Assembly (NCBI GenBank): GCA_017514105.1
Contig: JAFWKY010000006.1
Span: 1-39,886, forward strand
Origin: Candidatus Saccharimonadota bacterium
Lineage (GTDB): Bacteria; Patescibacteriota; Saccharimonadia; Saccharimonadales; Saccharimonadaceae
DNA length: 39,886 bases
Direction: 5' to 3'
Shown here: positions 15,348 through 22,765 of the stretch, in pieces
Layout: every line of letters begins with the position of its first letter
Numbering within the stretch: the first letter of the stretch is position 1
Position numbers and translations under genes: made by a program
Notes under the pieces: generated by a model
Databases searched by the model: none
The model's input: the letters and a program-made list of their open reading frames with translations, nothing else
Told to the model about the DNA's origin: nothing

Positions 15348-15381
15348 TGATATAATGTATATTGTAAAAGGAGATATTATG
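15348..15381 (+). promoter_or_regulatory. Promoter and Shine-Dalgarno site of ppa
   Basis: TGA-TATAAT (hexamer 15351-15356) is followed by a leader of about 16 bases with AAAGGAG before the ATG at 15379. The Shine-Dalgarno site sets the start there and not at the in-frame ATG at 15355, which overlaps the promoter. Confidence 0.75.
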
Positions 15382-16017
15382 GCAGACTTTAACAAAGTTT
15401 TGACACCGGGGGATTACGAAAAAGGTGAGCTCAATGTCGTGATCGAGATTCCGACTGGCTCAAATCATAAAATTGAGTGGGACAGAGAGCATGCTTGTTT
15501 TATGCTGGATCGCGTAGAGCCAGTGGCCTTTGCTAAGCCATGCAACTATGGTTTCATTCCACAAACACTAGATGAAGATGGTGACGAACTGGACGTTTTG
15601 ATGATTACCGATCAGCCACTTACGACTGGTATTTGGATGAAGGCACGCATCCTTGGCGTGATGAAGTTTGTTGATGGTGGCGAAGTTGATGATAAAATAA
15701 TCTGCGTGCCAGCGGATGACCGCAATAACGGCGATTGCTACAAGACGCTTGAAGATTTGCCAGCGCAGACTTTGAAGCAAATTGAGTTCCATTTTAGTCA
15801 TTACAAAGATTTGAAGAAACCTGGCACTACTGAAGTAAAGGGATTTGAAGATGTAAAGTCGGCAAAGAAAGTAATTGCTGCTTCGGTCAGAAGATTCTTG
15901 GATGCACATCCGGATGTGGAATTTGCTAACAACGCAAAGCAATTCGCATCAGATGCAAAAGATGCAATTGAAGAAACCGTCAAACAAGCGAAAAAAGCAT
16001 TTGAAGATATGCAATAA
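15379..16017 (+). CDS. ppa: Inorganic pyrophosphatase (family I)
   Basis: Hydrolyses pyrophosphate released by biosynthesis, pulling synthetase reactions forward. The metal-binding signature DEDGDELDVL (about 65-74) is intact, along with IEIPTGSNHKIEWD and PCNYGFIPQT. The core ends near residue 175. A C-terminal extension of about 35 residues, rich in Ala and Lys (SDAKDAIEETVKQAKKAF), is predicted to be helical and is not part of the usual enzyme. A bidirectional terminator follows, with glyS convergent. Confidence 0.95.
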   Translation: MADFNKVLTPGDYEKGELNVVIEIPTGSNHKIEWDREHACFMLDRVEPVAFAKPCNYGFIPQTLDEDGDELDVLMITDQPLTTGIWMKARILGVMKFVDGGEVDDKIICVPADDRNNGDCYKTLEDLPAQTLKQIEFHFSHYKDLKKPGTTEVKGFEDVKSAKKVIAASVRRFLDAHPDVEFANNAKQFASDAKDAIEETVKQAKKAFEDMQ

Positions 16018-16046
16018 AAAATAATCCCCGAAAGGGGATTATTTTT
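16017..16046. terminator. Bidirectional terminator between ppa and glyS
   Basis: AAAAATAATCCCC (16017-16029) pairs perfectly with GGGGATTATTTTT (16034-16046) around a GAAA tetraloop. A and T runs on both sides let it serve both convergent genes. It overlaps the glyS stop codon. Confidence 0.92.
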
Positions 16047-17394
16047 ATAGTTCATCAATTTTGATGCGAACTTGTTCGGTAGTGTCGCGGTCGCGGACGG
16101 TGACAGTGCCGTCTTCCAAAGTATCAAAGTCGATAACTACGCATTTCGGTGTGCCGATTTCGTCCTGTTTGCGATAACGTTTGCCGATATTGCCAGAGTC
16201 GTCCCAAGTGACGAAGGTATATTTTTGTTTCAGCAAATCATAGACTTCTTTGGCCTTTGCGACGAGTTCTGGTTTGTTCTTGAGGAGTGGGGAAACGCAG
16301 AATTTGTATGGAGCGAGGTTGGCTGGAAGTTTGAGAACAGTGCGAGTTTCGTCTTTGCCGTCAACTTGTTCTACGACGTATGCATTACTAAGTACGGCGA
16401 GGAACAGACGTTCGACGCCAATTGATGGTTCAATGACGTGTGGAACGAAAGTTTCGCCAGTATTTTTGTCGCGATATTCCATAGACTTGCCAGATTCGCG
16501 AGCAATATTAGAAAGGTCAAAGTCGGTGCGATATGCGAGGCCCATGAGTTCCTCTTCGCCGTTTGGATATTCATACATAAAATCGATAGTGCGCTTGGAA
16601 TAGTGAGCGCGATCTTCGGCTGGGACGTCGTAATCGTGAATTTTGTCGTGTGAGAGACCACAGATATTTTCGAGAAATTCGTGATTTAATTTTAGCATTT
16701 TGTTGAAGTTCTCTTCCCAGGTGTCTGGACGAACGAAATATTCAATTTCCATTTGCGAACATTCGCGGTCGCGCAAGATAAAATCGCGTGGGCTAATTTC
16801 GTTGCGGAAAGATTTGCCCTGTTGAGCGATGCCGAATGGAATGTTTGGATAAATTGTGTCAACAACATTTTTGTAGTTCGTAAAGATGCCCTGAGCGGTT
16901 TCTGGGCGAAGATAGGCGATATTCTTGGCGGCGAGTTCGGCGTCGTCATCTGGTAAAACTGCACCGACATGTGTGGTGAACATCATGTTGAATTTGCGAA
17001 TCGGACCCCAGTTTTCTTTGCCACAGACTGGGCATTTGGTGTGAGTATTTAAGAACTCTTCGGTAGTGACAGATTCGGTGATGCCGTCGGCAATTTTGTC
17101 GGCACGAAAACGAGACTTACATTCTTTGCACTCTACTAATGGATCGGCAAAAGTAGCAGTGTGACCAGAGGCATCCCAAGTGCGTGGATTCATCAGAATA
17201 GCGGCGTCAACGCCGTACATATCATCACGACTCTCCACAAAGAAATGCCACCAGGCGTCCATGAGGTTTTTCTTGAGCATCACGCCGAGCGGGCCAAAAT
17301 CCCAAGTGCCGGCGAAACCGCCATAAATATCAGAGCCAGGGAAAACAAATCCGCGGCGCTTACATAGGCTAACAATATCTTCTAGATTATTCAT
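16045..17394 (-). CDS. glyS: Glycyl-tRNA synthetase, dimeric class II type
   Basis: Charges tRNA-Gly. The 449-residue protein is the single-chain alpha2 type (as in eukaryotes, archaea and Actinobacteria), not the alpha/beta tetramer. Visible features are the N-terminal CKRRGFVFPGSDIYGG, an inserted zinc knuckle (ECKECKSRF and KCPVCGKE, about 93-140), motif 2 around QQGKSFRNEISPRDFILRDRE, motif 3 IEPSIGVERL and a C-terminal anticodon-binding domain (about 350-449). The TGA-TATAAT promoter (minus strand, hexamer 17401-17406) lies six bases before the ATG. That -10 box contains the rarA stop codon. Confidence 0.96.
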   Translation of the reverse strand: MNNLEDIVSLCKRRGFVFPGSDIYGGFAGTWDFGPLGVMLKKNLMDAWWHFFVESRDDMYGVDAAILMNPRTWDASGHTATFADPLVECKECKSRFRADKIADGITESVTTEEFLNTHTKCPVCGKENWGPIRKFNMMFTTHVGAVLPDDDAELAAKNIAYLRPETAQGIFTNYKNVVDTIYPNIPFGIAQQGKSFRNEISPRDFILRDRECSQMEIEYFVRPDTWEENFNKMLKLNHEFLENICGLSHDKIHDYDVPAEDRAHYSKRTIDFMYEYPNGEEELMGLAYRTDFDLSNIARESGKSMEYRDKNTGETFVPHVIEPSIGVERLFLAVLSNAYVVEQVDGKDETRTVLKLPANLAPYKFCVSPLLKNKPELVAKAKEVYDLLKQKYTFVTWDDSGNIGKRYRKQDEIGTPKCVVIDFDTLEDGTVTVRDRDTTEQVRIKIDEL

Positions 17395-17409
17395 GACACA
17401 ATTATATCA
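17395..17409 (-). promoter_or_regulatory. Extended -10 of glyS, containing the rarA stop codon
   Basis: On the minus strand TGA-TATAAT (hexamer 17401-17406) lies six bases before the glyS ATG. The rarA stop TAA (17402-17404) is inside the hexamer. Confidence 0.65.
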
Positions 17410-18622
17410 CGAAACAGGTTGAGTGATGAAATGTTGTACTACTCAGTGCGGGTGTTTTTAATATTTTGGTATCTTTGATAGAATCTGGGAGATAGTTTTT
17501 GTCTAGATGGAAGCCGGATTCCCATTTTTGGCCTTTGCCGTAACCGAGGTCTTTCATGAGTTTGGTCGGTGCATTGCGGAGCCAAATAGGGACGGGTTCG
17601 TTCGGCGTTTTGCGAGCGAGATCTAGGGCGGCGTACCAAGCGTCGGCGGAGTCGCGATTTTTCTTGGATTTTGAAAGAGCAATGCAGGTGTGAGCGAGGA
17701 TGAGGCCGGACTCTGGCATACCGACGCGCTCAACGGCTTGGAAACAGGCGGTAGCGAGACTAAGCGCGCCGTTGCCGGCAAGTCCAATATCTTCGGATGC
17801 GAAAATTACCATGCGGCGAGCAATGAATTTTGGGTCTTCGCCGGCTTGTACCATACGTGCGAGATAATAAAGGGCAGCATCAGTGTCGGATCCGCGCATA
17901 GATTTGATAAATGCGGAAATCGTGTCGTAATGATTATCGCCTTTTTTGTCATAACCGGGGAGTTTGCGGCCGGCGGCCTCCACGACAGTGTCTTTGGTGA
18001 CGTGATTAGTGAGAGAAAGAGCGAGTTCGAGATCGCCGAGGGCGGAGCGGGCATCACCGCCAGAAAGTTCGGCGAGATAGTCGATGGCATCGAGGTCGAC
18101 TTTGACGCCTTCGGCTTTGCAAGCGCGCTTTAGGACTTTTGTGATGGCGTCTTTGGACAATGGCTGAACGATGACAACGCGAGAACGAGAAAGAAGTGGC
18201 GAAATGACTTCAAAAGATGGATTTTCAGTGGTGGCTCCGATTAAAGTTATGAGACCAGATTCTACGTGTGGCAAAAAAGCATCTTGTTGGGCTTTATTGA
18301 AACGATGAATTTCGTCTACAAAAAGAACTGTGCGAATCTTGAGATTCCAATTGGTTTTGGCGCGTTCAACTACTGCTTCAACGTCTTTTTTGCCAGATGT
18401 GACTGCAGAAATTTCAATGAAATCTGCGTTGAACTCTTTGGCGAGGATGCGGGCGAGAGTGGTTTTGCCGGTGCCTGGTGGACCCCAAAAAATCAGGTTG
18501 ACAGGCTCGCCTTTTTTGGCAATTTCAGTCAAAATCTTGCCTTCACCAACAATTTCGTCTTGGCCTAGGACGTCATCAAGTTTTTGCGGACGCATGCGTT
18601 CGGCAAGTGGAACTCTATTCAT
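17402..18622 (-). CDS. rarA: Replication-associated recombination protein A (RarA/MgsA)
   Basis: AAA+ ATPase related to clamp loaders and RuvB, acting at stalled replication forks. The start at 18622 ([20 protein letters not shown]) is fixed by a -10 TATAAT six bases upstream and by family alignment; the longer frame to 18727 is rejected. Motifs: Walker [13 protein letters not shown], Walker [19 protein letters not shown], sensor 1 [10 protein letters not shown] and the arginine finger region SRSRVV. The tetramerisation C-terminal domain (about 250-395) has [20 protein letters not shown]. The last residues ([13 protein letters not shown]) are not conserved and run into the glyS promoter. Confidence 0.94.
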   Translation of the reverse strand: MNRVPLAERMRPQKLDDVLGQDEIVGEGKILTEIAKKGEPVNLIFWGPPGTGKTTLARILAKEFNADFIEISAVTSGKKDVEAVVERAKTNWNLKIRTVLFVDEIHRFNKAQQDAFLPHVESGLITLIGATTENPSFEVISPLLSRSRVVIVQPLSKDAITKVLKRACKAEGVKVDLDAIDYLAELSGGDARSALGDLELALSLTNHVTKDTVVEAAGRKLPGYDKKGDNHYDTISAFIKSMRGSDTDAALYYLARMVQAGEDPKFIARRMVIFASEDIGLAGNGALSLATACFQAVERVGMPESGLILAHTCIALSKSKKNRDSADAWYAALDLARKTPNEPVPIWLRNAPTKLMKDLGYGKGQKWESGFHLDKNYLPDSIKDTKILKTPALSSTTFHHSTCFVI

Positions 18623-18634
18623 AATACTATTATA
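18623..18634 (-). promoter_or_regulatory. -10 box of rarA, leaderless type
   Basis: On the minus strand TATAAT lies six bases before the ATG at 18622. This one lacks the TGN extension. There is no Shine-Dalgarno site. Confidence 0.55.
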
Positions 18635-18715
18635 TAATATATAGTGGTCTTTTGCAATCAGTGGTGATGGACTTACTCTGTGCAAAAATATGTGGTAATA
18701 TGAAAAAGTTTTTGC

Positions 18716-18744
18716 TTTACAATTCAATTATTTTAAGTTATTAT
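18716..18744 (+). promoter_or_regulatory. Promoter of the small membrane protein gene
   Basis: TTTACA (18716-18721), 17 bases, TATTAT (18739-18744). The leader then carries AAAGGAG before the ATG at 18776. Upstream, TTTTGCA and TGCAAAA (about 18651-18686) form an inverted repeat of unknown role. Confidence 0.55.
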
Positions 18745-18775
18745 TAAGGTAGAGTAAAAATAAAGGAGTTATAAA

Positions 18776-19213
18776 ATGCAAAATTTAATAACAACTTATG
18801 ATCCAGATGGCGGTATGCTTATTTCGACCAACTCGTCAGCTTTTGACGGTGCGCAGGTTTGGGCGGTTATTGCGTTGATCCTCGCGATAGTCGGTGGCAT
18901 CTTGACATATTTCTTGTTTGTTAAGGCTAAGAATAGTCCAAAGGGCAAATTCGTCAGTTGGTTAAAGAAATTCTTGGATTTCAAGTCAATGTGGATTGAA
19001 GCGCTTTTGAAGATTTCATATTACTTTTTGACTATTTTTGTGATTTTGTCATCATTCTCATATTTGGCACTGGGCGGCAATGGTGTACTGTTGTGGCTAG
19101 GTAACTTGATTCTCGGCCCAATCGTTGTGCGCGTTGCTTATGAAATGTTCATGATGTTTGTCATGATTTGGCGTAACACCCAAGATATTGCTGACAACAC
19201 CAAGAAGAAATAG
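18776..19213 (+). CDS. Small multi-spanning membrane protein, DUF4282-like
   Basis: A 145-residue protein with three or four hydrophobic segments (about 28-50, 75-97, 103-125) and short charged ends. The segment FLDFKSMWIEALLKISYY followed by two membrane helices resembles DUF4282 proteins, but the match is made by eye and is weak. A clear Shine-Dalgarno AAAGGAG supports the start. It is a single-gene unit closed by a strong terminator. Function unknown. Confidence 0.65.
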   Translation: MQNLITTYDPDGGMLISTNSSAFDGAQVWAVIALILAIVGGILTYFLFVKAKNSPKGKFVSWLKKFLDFKSMWIEALLKISYYFLTIFVILSSFSYLALGGNGVLLWLGNLILGPIVVRVAYEMFMMFVMIWRNTQDIADNTKKK

Positions 19214-19224
19214 TTCTAGACTAC

Positions 19225-19251
19225 AAAAACCACCCGCGAGGGTGGTTTTTT
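19225..19251 (+). terminator. Rho-independent terminator
   Basis: AAAAACCACCC (19225-19235) pairs with GGGTGGTTTTT (19240-19250) around a GCGA loop, followed by more T. Confidence 0.9.
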
Positions 19252-19270
19252 GATTTTTGATCAACGTTTT

Positions 19271-19300
19271 GCGACAAAAAAGAAGCCGGTATTGGCTTCT
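19271..19300 (-). terminator. Terminator of the tRNA operon
   Basis: On the minus strand AGAAGCC and GGCTTCT (19281-19300) form a seven-pair stem with a six-base loop, followed by a run of T (19275-19280). It lies just downstream of tRNA-Val. Confidence 0.85.
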
Positions 19301-19302
19301 GC

Positions 19303-19379
19303 TGGTGGACGCTAGAGGAGTTGAACCTCTGACCTTGTCTACGTCAAAGACACGCTCTAGCCAACTGAGCTAAGCGTCC
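19303..19379 (-). tRNA. tRNA-Val (anticodon GAC)
   Basis: A full cloverleaf on the minus strand: acceptor GGACGCT with AGCGTCC, D arm GCTC/GAGC, anticodon stem TGTCT/AGACA with loop TTGACGT (anticodon GAC), and T arm AGAGG-TTCAACT-CCTCT. The CCA is encoded. It is the last of three tRNAs in the operon. Confidence 0.95.
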
Positions 19380-19386
19380 TTATTTT

Positions 19387-19463
19387 TGGTGAGTCGGGAG
19401 GGGCTCGAACCCTCGACACCGGGCTTAAAAGGCCCGTGCTCTAACCAGCTGAGCTACCGACCC
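19387..19463 (-). tRNA. tRNA-Lys (anticodon TTT)
   Basis: Minus strand: acceptor GGGTCGG with CCGACTC, anticodon stem CGGGC/GCCCG with loop CTTTTAA (anticodon TTT), T arm with GAGGG-TTCGAGC-CCCTC, encoded CCA. It is separated from tRNA-Val by only seven bases. Confidence 0.95.
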
Positions 19464-19530
19464 AGATTGTTAATGCGGGCGCCGTCCACGAAGTATCGGC
19501 GACATATTTTTAGATGTGTAGCATCCTTAG

Positions 19531-19606
19531 TGGTGGCGCCGACTGGACTTGAACCAGTGACACAAGGCTCTTCAGGCCTCTGCTCTACCAACTGAGCTAC
19601 AGCGCC
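19531..19606 (-). tRNA. tRNA-Phe (anticodon GAA)
   Basis: Minus strand: acceptor GGCGCTG with CGGCGCC, anticodon stem GAGGC/GCCTT with loop CTGAAGA (anticodon GAA), T arm ACTGG-TTCAAGT-CCAGT, encoded CCA. It is first in the tRNA operon. The 67 bases to tRNA-Lys hold no recognisable gene. Confidence 0.95.
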
Positions 19607-19617
19607 AACACTTACAT

Positions 19618-19651
19618 ATTATAGCACAGTTATGATATAATTGGAAGTATG
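19618..19651. promoter_or_regulatory. Divergent promoters: tRNA operon (minus) and hisS (plus)
   Basis: Minus strand TGC-TATAAT (hexamer 19618-19623) drives the tRNAs. Plus strand TGA-TATAAT (hexamer 19636-19641) lies seven bases before the hisS ATG. The two -10 boxes are only 12 bases apart, so the polymerases should compete. Confidence 0.65.
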
Positions 19652-20920
19652 AAAAAGATTAATACTTCACCGATTTCTGGTATGCAAGAACTACTGCCGG
19701 CTGCACAAGCGGGCTTTGATAATTTGAAAAAGAAAATTTCTGACGTTTATCGCCGTCATGGATATTTGCATATTGAAACTCCAGTGATTGATAGATGCGA
19801 GATTTTGCTAGCAAAGGCTGGTGGTGACACCGAAAAGCAAATCTACAAAGTTGTGAAAACGGCCGAGGCGGCGGATGGAGCCGATCAAGCGATGCGCTTT
19901 GATCATACGGTACCACTAGCAAGATATGTGGTGGAGCACGAGAATGAACTGGCGTTTCCATTTAAGGTGACACAGATTGGTCGCAATTTTCGTGGTGAAA
20001 GAGCCCAGAAGGGTAGATTTCGTGAATTTTATCAGTGCGACGTGGATGTAATAGGACGGGGAAGTTTGCCGATTTATTATGATTCTGATGTAATTGCGAC
20101 TTTGTTGGATGCTTTTGGGACGTTTGGACTAAAAACACCGGTGCTTGCGCGTATTAATAACCGTAAAATCGTCAGCGGATTAATAAAAGAATATAATTTG
20201 GATCTGAAGACCAAAGAAATCTTGGGAATAATTGACCATGCAGAAAAGATTGCGCCAGAAAAGGTTGTGGAGGCATTGAACGAACTCGGTATTGGCAGTG
20301 ATAGAGTTGAGAAGATTTTGCAATTCGTGGAAATAAAGGGTAGTCGCGAGGAAGTGGTACGCCGGTTGAATGATTTGGGTGTTGAGGATGATACATTTGA
20401 GGAAGGCGTGAGAGAACTTGATATGGTGATGGGCTTGCTCGAGAAGGCTGGGTTTGGCAAAAACATCTCTGCGGATATGAAAATTGTGCGCGGGCTAGAC
20501 TATTATACGGGAACGGTGTTTGAATTTAATTTACCGGAATACCCTGGTATCGGCTCAGTGTGTGGTGGCGGACGTTATGAAAATCTGGCAAGTTACTTTA
20601 CCGAGCAAAAACTGCCTGGCGTGGGTGGTTCTATTGGGCTAACGCGACTATTCTATGTATTGAAAGAAAATAATTTGATTGATATAAGTACGGAAAAACC
20701 AATTGACTATGCGATAATACCTGTGACGGACGCGGAAATTGAATATGCTGAAAAAGTGGCACAAGATTTGCGTGCGGAAGGTAGTTCTGCGATGGTAGTG
20801 GCTTCCGGCAAAAAGTTTGGTGACAAAATGAAATATGCTGGAAATCTTGCCGCAAAGGGAATCGTGATCGGGGAAAGCGAAGTCCAAAGTAACGTGTACC
20901 TAGTGAAGGAATTCAAGTAA
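19649..20920 (+). CDS. hisS: Histidyl-tRNA synthetase
   Basis: Class II synthetase that charges tRNA-His. The 423-residue length is normal. Motifs: SGMQELLPA at the N-terminus, motif 1 YLHIETPVID, MRFDHTVPLARYV, motif 2 QIGRNFRGERAQKGRFREF YQCDVD (split here), the histidine A loop RGLDYYTGTVFEF and motif 3 GGSIGLTRLF. The anticodon-binding domain (about 330-423) is complete. The promoter is of the leaderless kind with a seven-base gap. The stop codon is separated by one base from the convergent DsbA-like gene, and no terminator is visible between them. Confidence 0.96.
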   Translation: MKKINTSPISGMQELLPAAQAGFDNLKKKISDVYRRHGYLHIETPVIDRCEILLAKAGGDTEKQIYKVVKTAEAADGADQAMRFDHTVPLARYVVEHENELAFPFKVTQIGRNFRGERAQKGRFREFYQCDVDVIGRGSLPIYYDSDVIATLLDAFGTFGLKTPVLARINNRKIVSGLIKEYNLDLKTKEILGIIDHAEKIAPEKVVEALNELGIGSDRVEKILQFVEIKGSREEVVRRLNDLGVEDDTFEEGVRELDMVMGLLEKAGFGKNISADMKIVRGLDYYTGTVFEFNLPEYPGIGSVCGGGRYENLASYFTEQKLPGVGGSIGLTRLFYVLKENNLIDISTEKPIDYAIIPVTDAEIEYAEKVAQDLRAEGSSAMVVASGKKFGDKMKYAGNLAAKGIVIGESEVQSNVYLVKEFK

Positions 20921-20921
20921 G

Positions 20922-21644
20922 TTATTTACTCTTTAGGCCTTCTTCAAAGAACATAAGTGCCTCGTTCCAACCCCAAGTGAGGTTGAATCCTGGCGGTGAG
21001 TATTTGTTAAATTTGAAGGCCGGTAGGCCGCTGACGTTCTTGGCGGTCTTTTCGGCGATGGCGTCAATTTCGGCGAGAGGCTTTTCTTCTTCGTAGCAAG
21101 ATTTGAATGAGTCGGTGTCTAATTTGATATCTTTGGCGAGGTTTAGCCAGTAGGATTTGTCTTGCTTGTCTAGGATGGTGAGGGCTTCTTTGCCGTAGGT
21201 TTCGAAATAGTCGTGCCAAATAGTAGTAATGGCGTGGCGATAGTAATCCCAGAAGCGGTCTTCGTCTCTGGCGCAGTAGGCAGCAACGGCGGAGTATCTG
21301 GAGTGAACGGTCGGGAATTGACCATAGCGATAAAGGAAATCTGAGAGACGGACTTCGAAGAGAATGTCGTTTGACTCGATGTATTTTTCGAAATCTTCCT
21401 CGTGTTCTATGAGGGTGTTTTCAAATGCGACGCAGTATGGGCAGACGATATCGGTATAAGTGACGAAATAGTTTTTGGCGTCTTTGTTGCCTAGGGTCAT
21501 TTTCTCGTCCCAGATTTTGTCGGCTGGGGTGGAATTATCGGTCATTGAGGTGGTAATGATAACGCCGATAAAGACGACGACAATTGCGATAATGCCGAAA
21601 ATTCTGAAGTATTTACCGATATCAGTTGTTTTTGGACTGTCCAC
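20922..21644 (-). CDS. Membrane-anchored DsbA-like thiol oxidoreductase
   Basis: A 240-residue protein with a cytoplasmic N-tail, a membrane anchor (about 12-33) and an external thioredoxin-fold domain with a helical insertion. The active site is CPYC (Cys68, Cys71, in IVCPYCVAFE). The cis-proline loop SGLPAFKF is near residue 207. It should introduce or shuffle disulphides in exported proteins. The start is GTG at 21644, supported by AAAGGA upstream; there is no suitable ATG. It overlaps the membrane protein gene upstream by 23 bases, implying cotranslation. That partner also has a CxxC motif, so the two may form a redox relay (inference). Confidence 0.88.
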   Translation of the reverse strand: MDSPKTTDIGKYFRIFGIIAIVVVFIGVIITTSMTDNSTPADKIWDEKMTLGNKDAKNYFVTYTDIVCPYCVAFENTLIEHEEDFEKYIESNDILFEVRLSDFLYRYGQFPTVHSRYSAVAAYCARDEDRFWDYYRHAITTIWHDYFETYGKEALTILDKQDKSYWLNLAKDIKLDTDSFKSCYEEEKPLAEIDAIAEKTAKNVSGLPAFKFNKYSPPGFNLTWGWNEALMFFEEGLKSK

Positions 21645-22308
21645 GATGTTTCCTTTCTAGATATTTCTCGTTTATTATTATAACATAGGTTTCTTCGCCG
21701 ATGCGTTTTAGTGAGAGGACTGCGACGATAATTGCAATAATGGTGACGATAGTGGAAATAGTACCAGTGATGGCGAGGCTGCTAGAGGAGAAAATCGCGC
21801 CAACTAGCGGAGTGATTAAAGTGGTGCCACAGGTAGGGCAACCGGCGCCAAGGGCGATTAAGCCAGTGATGATGCCGGCTTTCTCAACGTTGGCGGAGTT
21901 GGAAGTGGCGTTTGCTGGAACTGCGCTAGATTTGGCTGGGGATTTTACTGGGGTGACACCAGATTTCGTGGTGACGGCTGAATGTCTTTTCTTGTGCCAG
22001 AGAAAAACAATGAGACCGATCAAAATACTCTGTAAAAGTGTGATGGCAAAAACGTAAAGCCAGTCTAGGAATGGTACGTTGATGCCAAAAATACCCAAGA
22101 ATGATTTGCCGATTATCTGCAAATTGGCTGGGAAGCCGATAAGTTTCATCATTTCGTAATTTGATAGGCCGCCAGAAAGAAAATTGAGTAAAGTGCCAAA
22201 AAAGATAAAAGACGGGACGAAACCTGCCCAGAAGCGTTTTTCTTTGGTGGCAAGCAAAATGCCTTTTCCGGCCAAAACGAAGCCGTCTAACCATTTCCTC
22301 CAATTCAT
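21622..22308 (-). CDS. Membrane protein with a CPTC motif, partner of the DsbA-like protein
   Basis: A 228-residue protein with about five hydrophobic helices. A Ser/Ala/Lys-rich linker (about 106-143) separates the N-terminal part from a pair of helices. The motif GAGCPTCGTTLITP (Cys157, Cys160) lies at a helix entry, as in membrane electron-transfer partners of thioredoxin-fold proteins. It is not clearly DsbB, VKOR or CcdA. The start at 22308 is set by TGT-TATAAT six bases upstream; a longer frame to 22329 would cross that promoter. The operon with the DsbA-like gene suggests a redox partner or a copper/thiol function; unproven. Confidence 0.75.
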   Translation of the reverse strand: MNWRKWLDGFVLAGKGILLATKEKRFWAGFVPSFIFFGTLLNFLSGGLSNYEMMKLIGFPANLQIIGKSFLGIFGINVPFLDWLYVFAITLLQSILIGLIVFLWHKKRHSAVTTKSGVTPVKSPAKSSAVPANATSNSANVEKAGIITGLIALGAGCPTCGTTLITPLVGAIFSSSSLAITGTISTIVTIIAIIVAVLSLKRIGEETYVIIINEKYLERKHRGQSKNN

Positions 22309-22342
22309 ATAAGAATTATAACATAACATTGGCCAGATAACC

Positions 22343-22443
22343 AGAAGTTCTTTTTACGGCCGCGTCCGTCCGGCCCATCGCCATGGGCGGACGGCGCTAT
22401 CTCTCGCGCTGCCGCGCTCCGAAATACCGCAAAAAGAACTTCT
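22343..22443 (+). repeat. Palindromic GC-rich element, intergenic copy
   Basis: The 68-base core 22358-22425 is identical to 8915-8982. It sits inside perfect 13-base arms AGAAGTTCTTTTT (22343-22355) and AAAAAGAACTTCT (22431-22443). The core hairpin is 22366-22394. The T run is on the inner side of the left arm, so this does not look like a terminator. It lies in the 454-base region between two divergent genes. Confidence 0.88.
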
Positions 22444-22456
22444 AATTATCTCGCTA

Positions 22457-22500
22457 GTGTTCGGTTTTTGATTTTTCTCTCTGTTGGAAAAACCGAACAC
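22457..22500. repeat. Perfect 13-base inverted repeat
   Basis: GTGTTCGGTTTTT (22457-22469) and AAAAACCGAACAC (22488-22500) are exact complements around an 18-base pyrimidine-rich loop. The architecture (GC part outside, T run inside) matches the arms of the neighbouring element at 22343-22443 and is opposite to a terminator. It may be an element arm pair that lacks or has lost the core. Confidence 0.8.
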
Positions 22501-22540
22501 GGGTAAAATATTATGACATAAAGAATTTGAAAAATCAATA

Positions 22541-22568
22541 TTGACATGGAATACGCCTATGCTAAAAT
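22541..22568 (+). promoter_or_regulatory. Promoter with -35 and -10 in the intergenic region
   Basis: TTGACA (22541-22546), 16 bases, TAAAAT (22563-22568). It is the only consensus TTGACA promoter noticed in the window. It is about 190 bases upstream of the next gene, which has its own leaderless-type promoter, so it may serve a separate RNA. Confidence 0.6.
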
Positions 22569-22574
22569 AGAATT

Positions 22575-22715
22575 AGGTTCGGGCCAACCGACGTTGAGAG
22601 AGGCCAGAATCGATAGAGTTTAGGGTGGAGTGTTGAAGTTAAATTGGTTGTATTACCACCTAGAAATAAATCGTGAAGTTTGATTATCTGAATGTCGCAA
22701 GATTATGATTTATTT
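22575..22715 (+). ncRNA. Possible structured RNA or long 5' leader
   Basis: Downstream of the TTGACA promoter no convincing open reading frame is found, but three stems can be drawn. They are GGTT/AACC (22576-22589), TAGGGTGG/CCACCTA (22621-22662, one bulge) and AAATAAATC/GATTTATTT (about 22665-22713, nine pairs). There is no match by eye to RNase P, SRP, tmRNA, 6S or the ydaO (c-di-AMP) switch. It could be a small RNA or a conditional leader of the wall protein gene. Confidence is low. Confidence 0.35.
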
Positions 22716-22747
22716 GGACTCTGAGATTGACTTTACGATAATAGTTA

Positions 22748-22765
22748 TGATATAATTAGAGAATG
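22748..22765 (+). promoter_or_regulatory. Extended -10 of the wall protein gene
   Basis: TGA-TATAAT (hexamer 22751-22756) ends six bases before the ATG at 22763, with no Shine-Dalgarno site. Confidence 0.65.

Noticed and set aside
19473-19482. Another fragment of the GC-rich element between tRNA-Lys and tRNA-Phe
   Set aside because: Only about nine bases (GCGCCGTCC) agree, which can be chance.
19386-19595. A 69-residue plus-strand frame over two tRNAs
   Set aside because: It is antisense to tRNA-Lys and tRNA-Phe and reads the tRNA T-arm complement (GLEPSTPG pattern), a well-known false gene.
22343-22443. The long inverted repeat as a transcription terminator
   Set aside because: It lies upstream of both flanking divergent genes and has the T run on the inner side of the stem.
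22546-22623. A 25-codon frame in the intergenic region
   Set aside because: Its ATG overlaps the promoter -35 and no ribosome site is present.
22575-22715. c-di-AMP (ydaO) riboswitch upstream of the wall protein gene
   Set aside because: The gene type would fit, but the conserved bases of that switch were not found.
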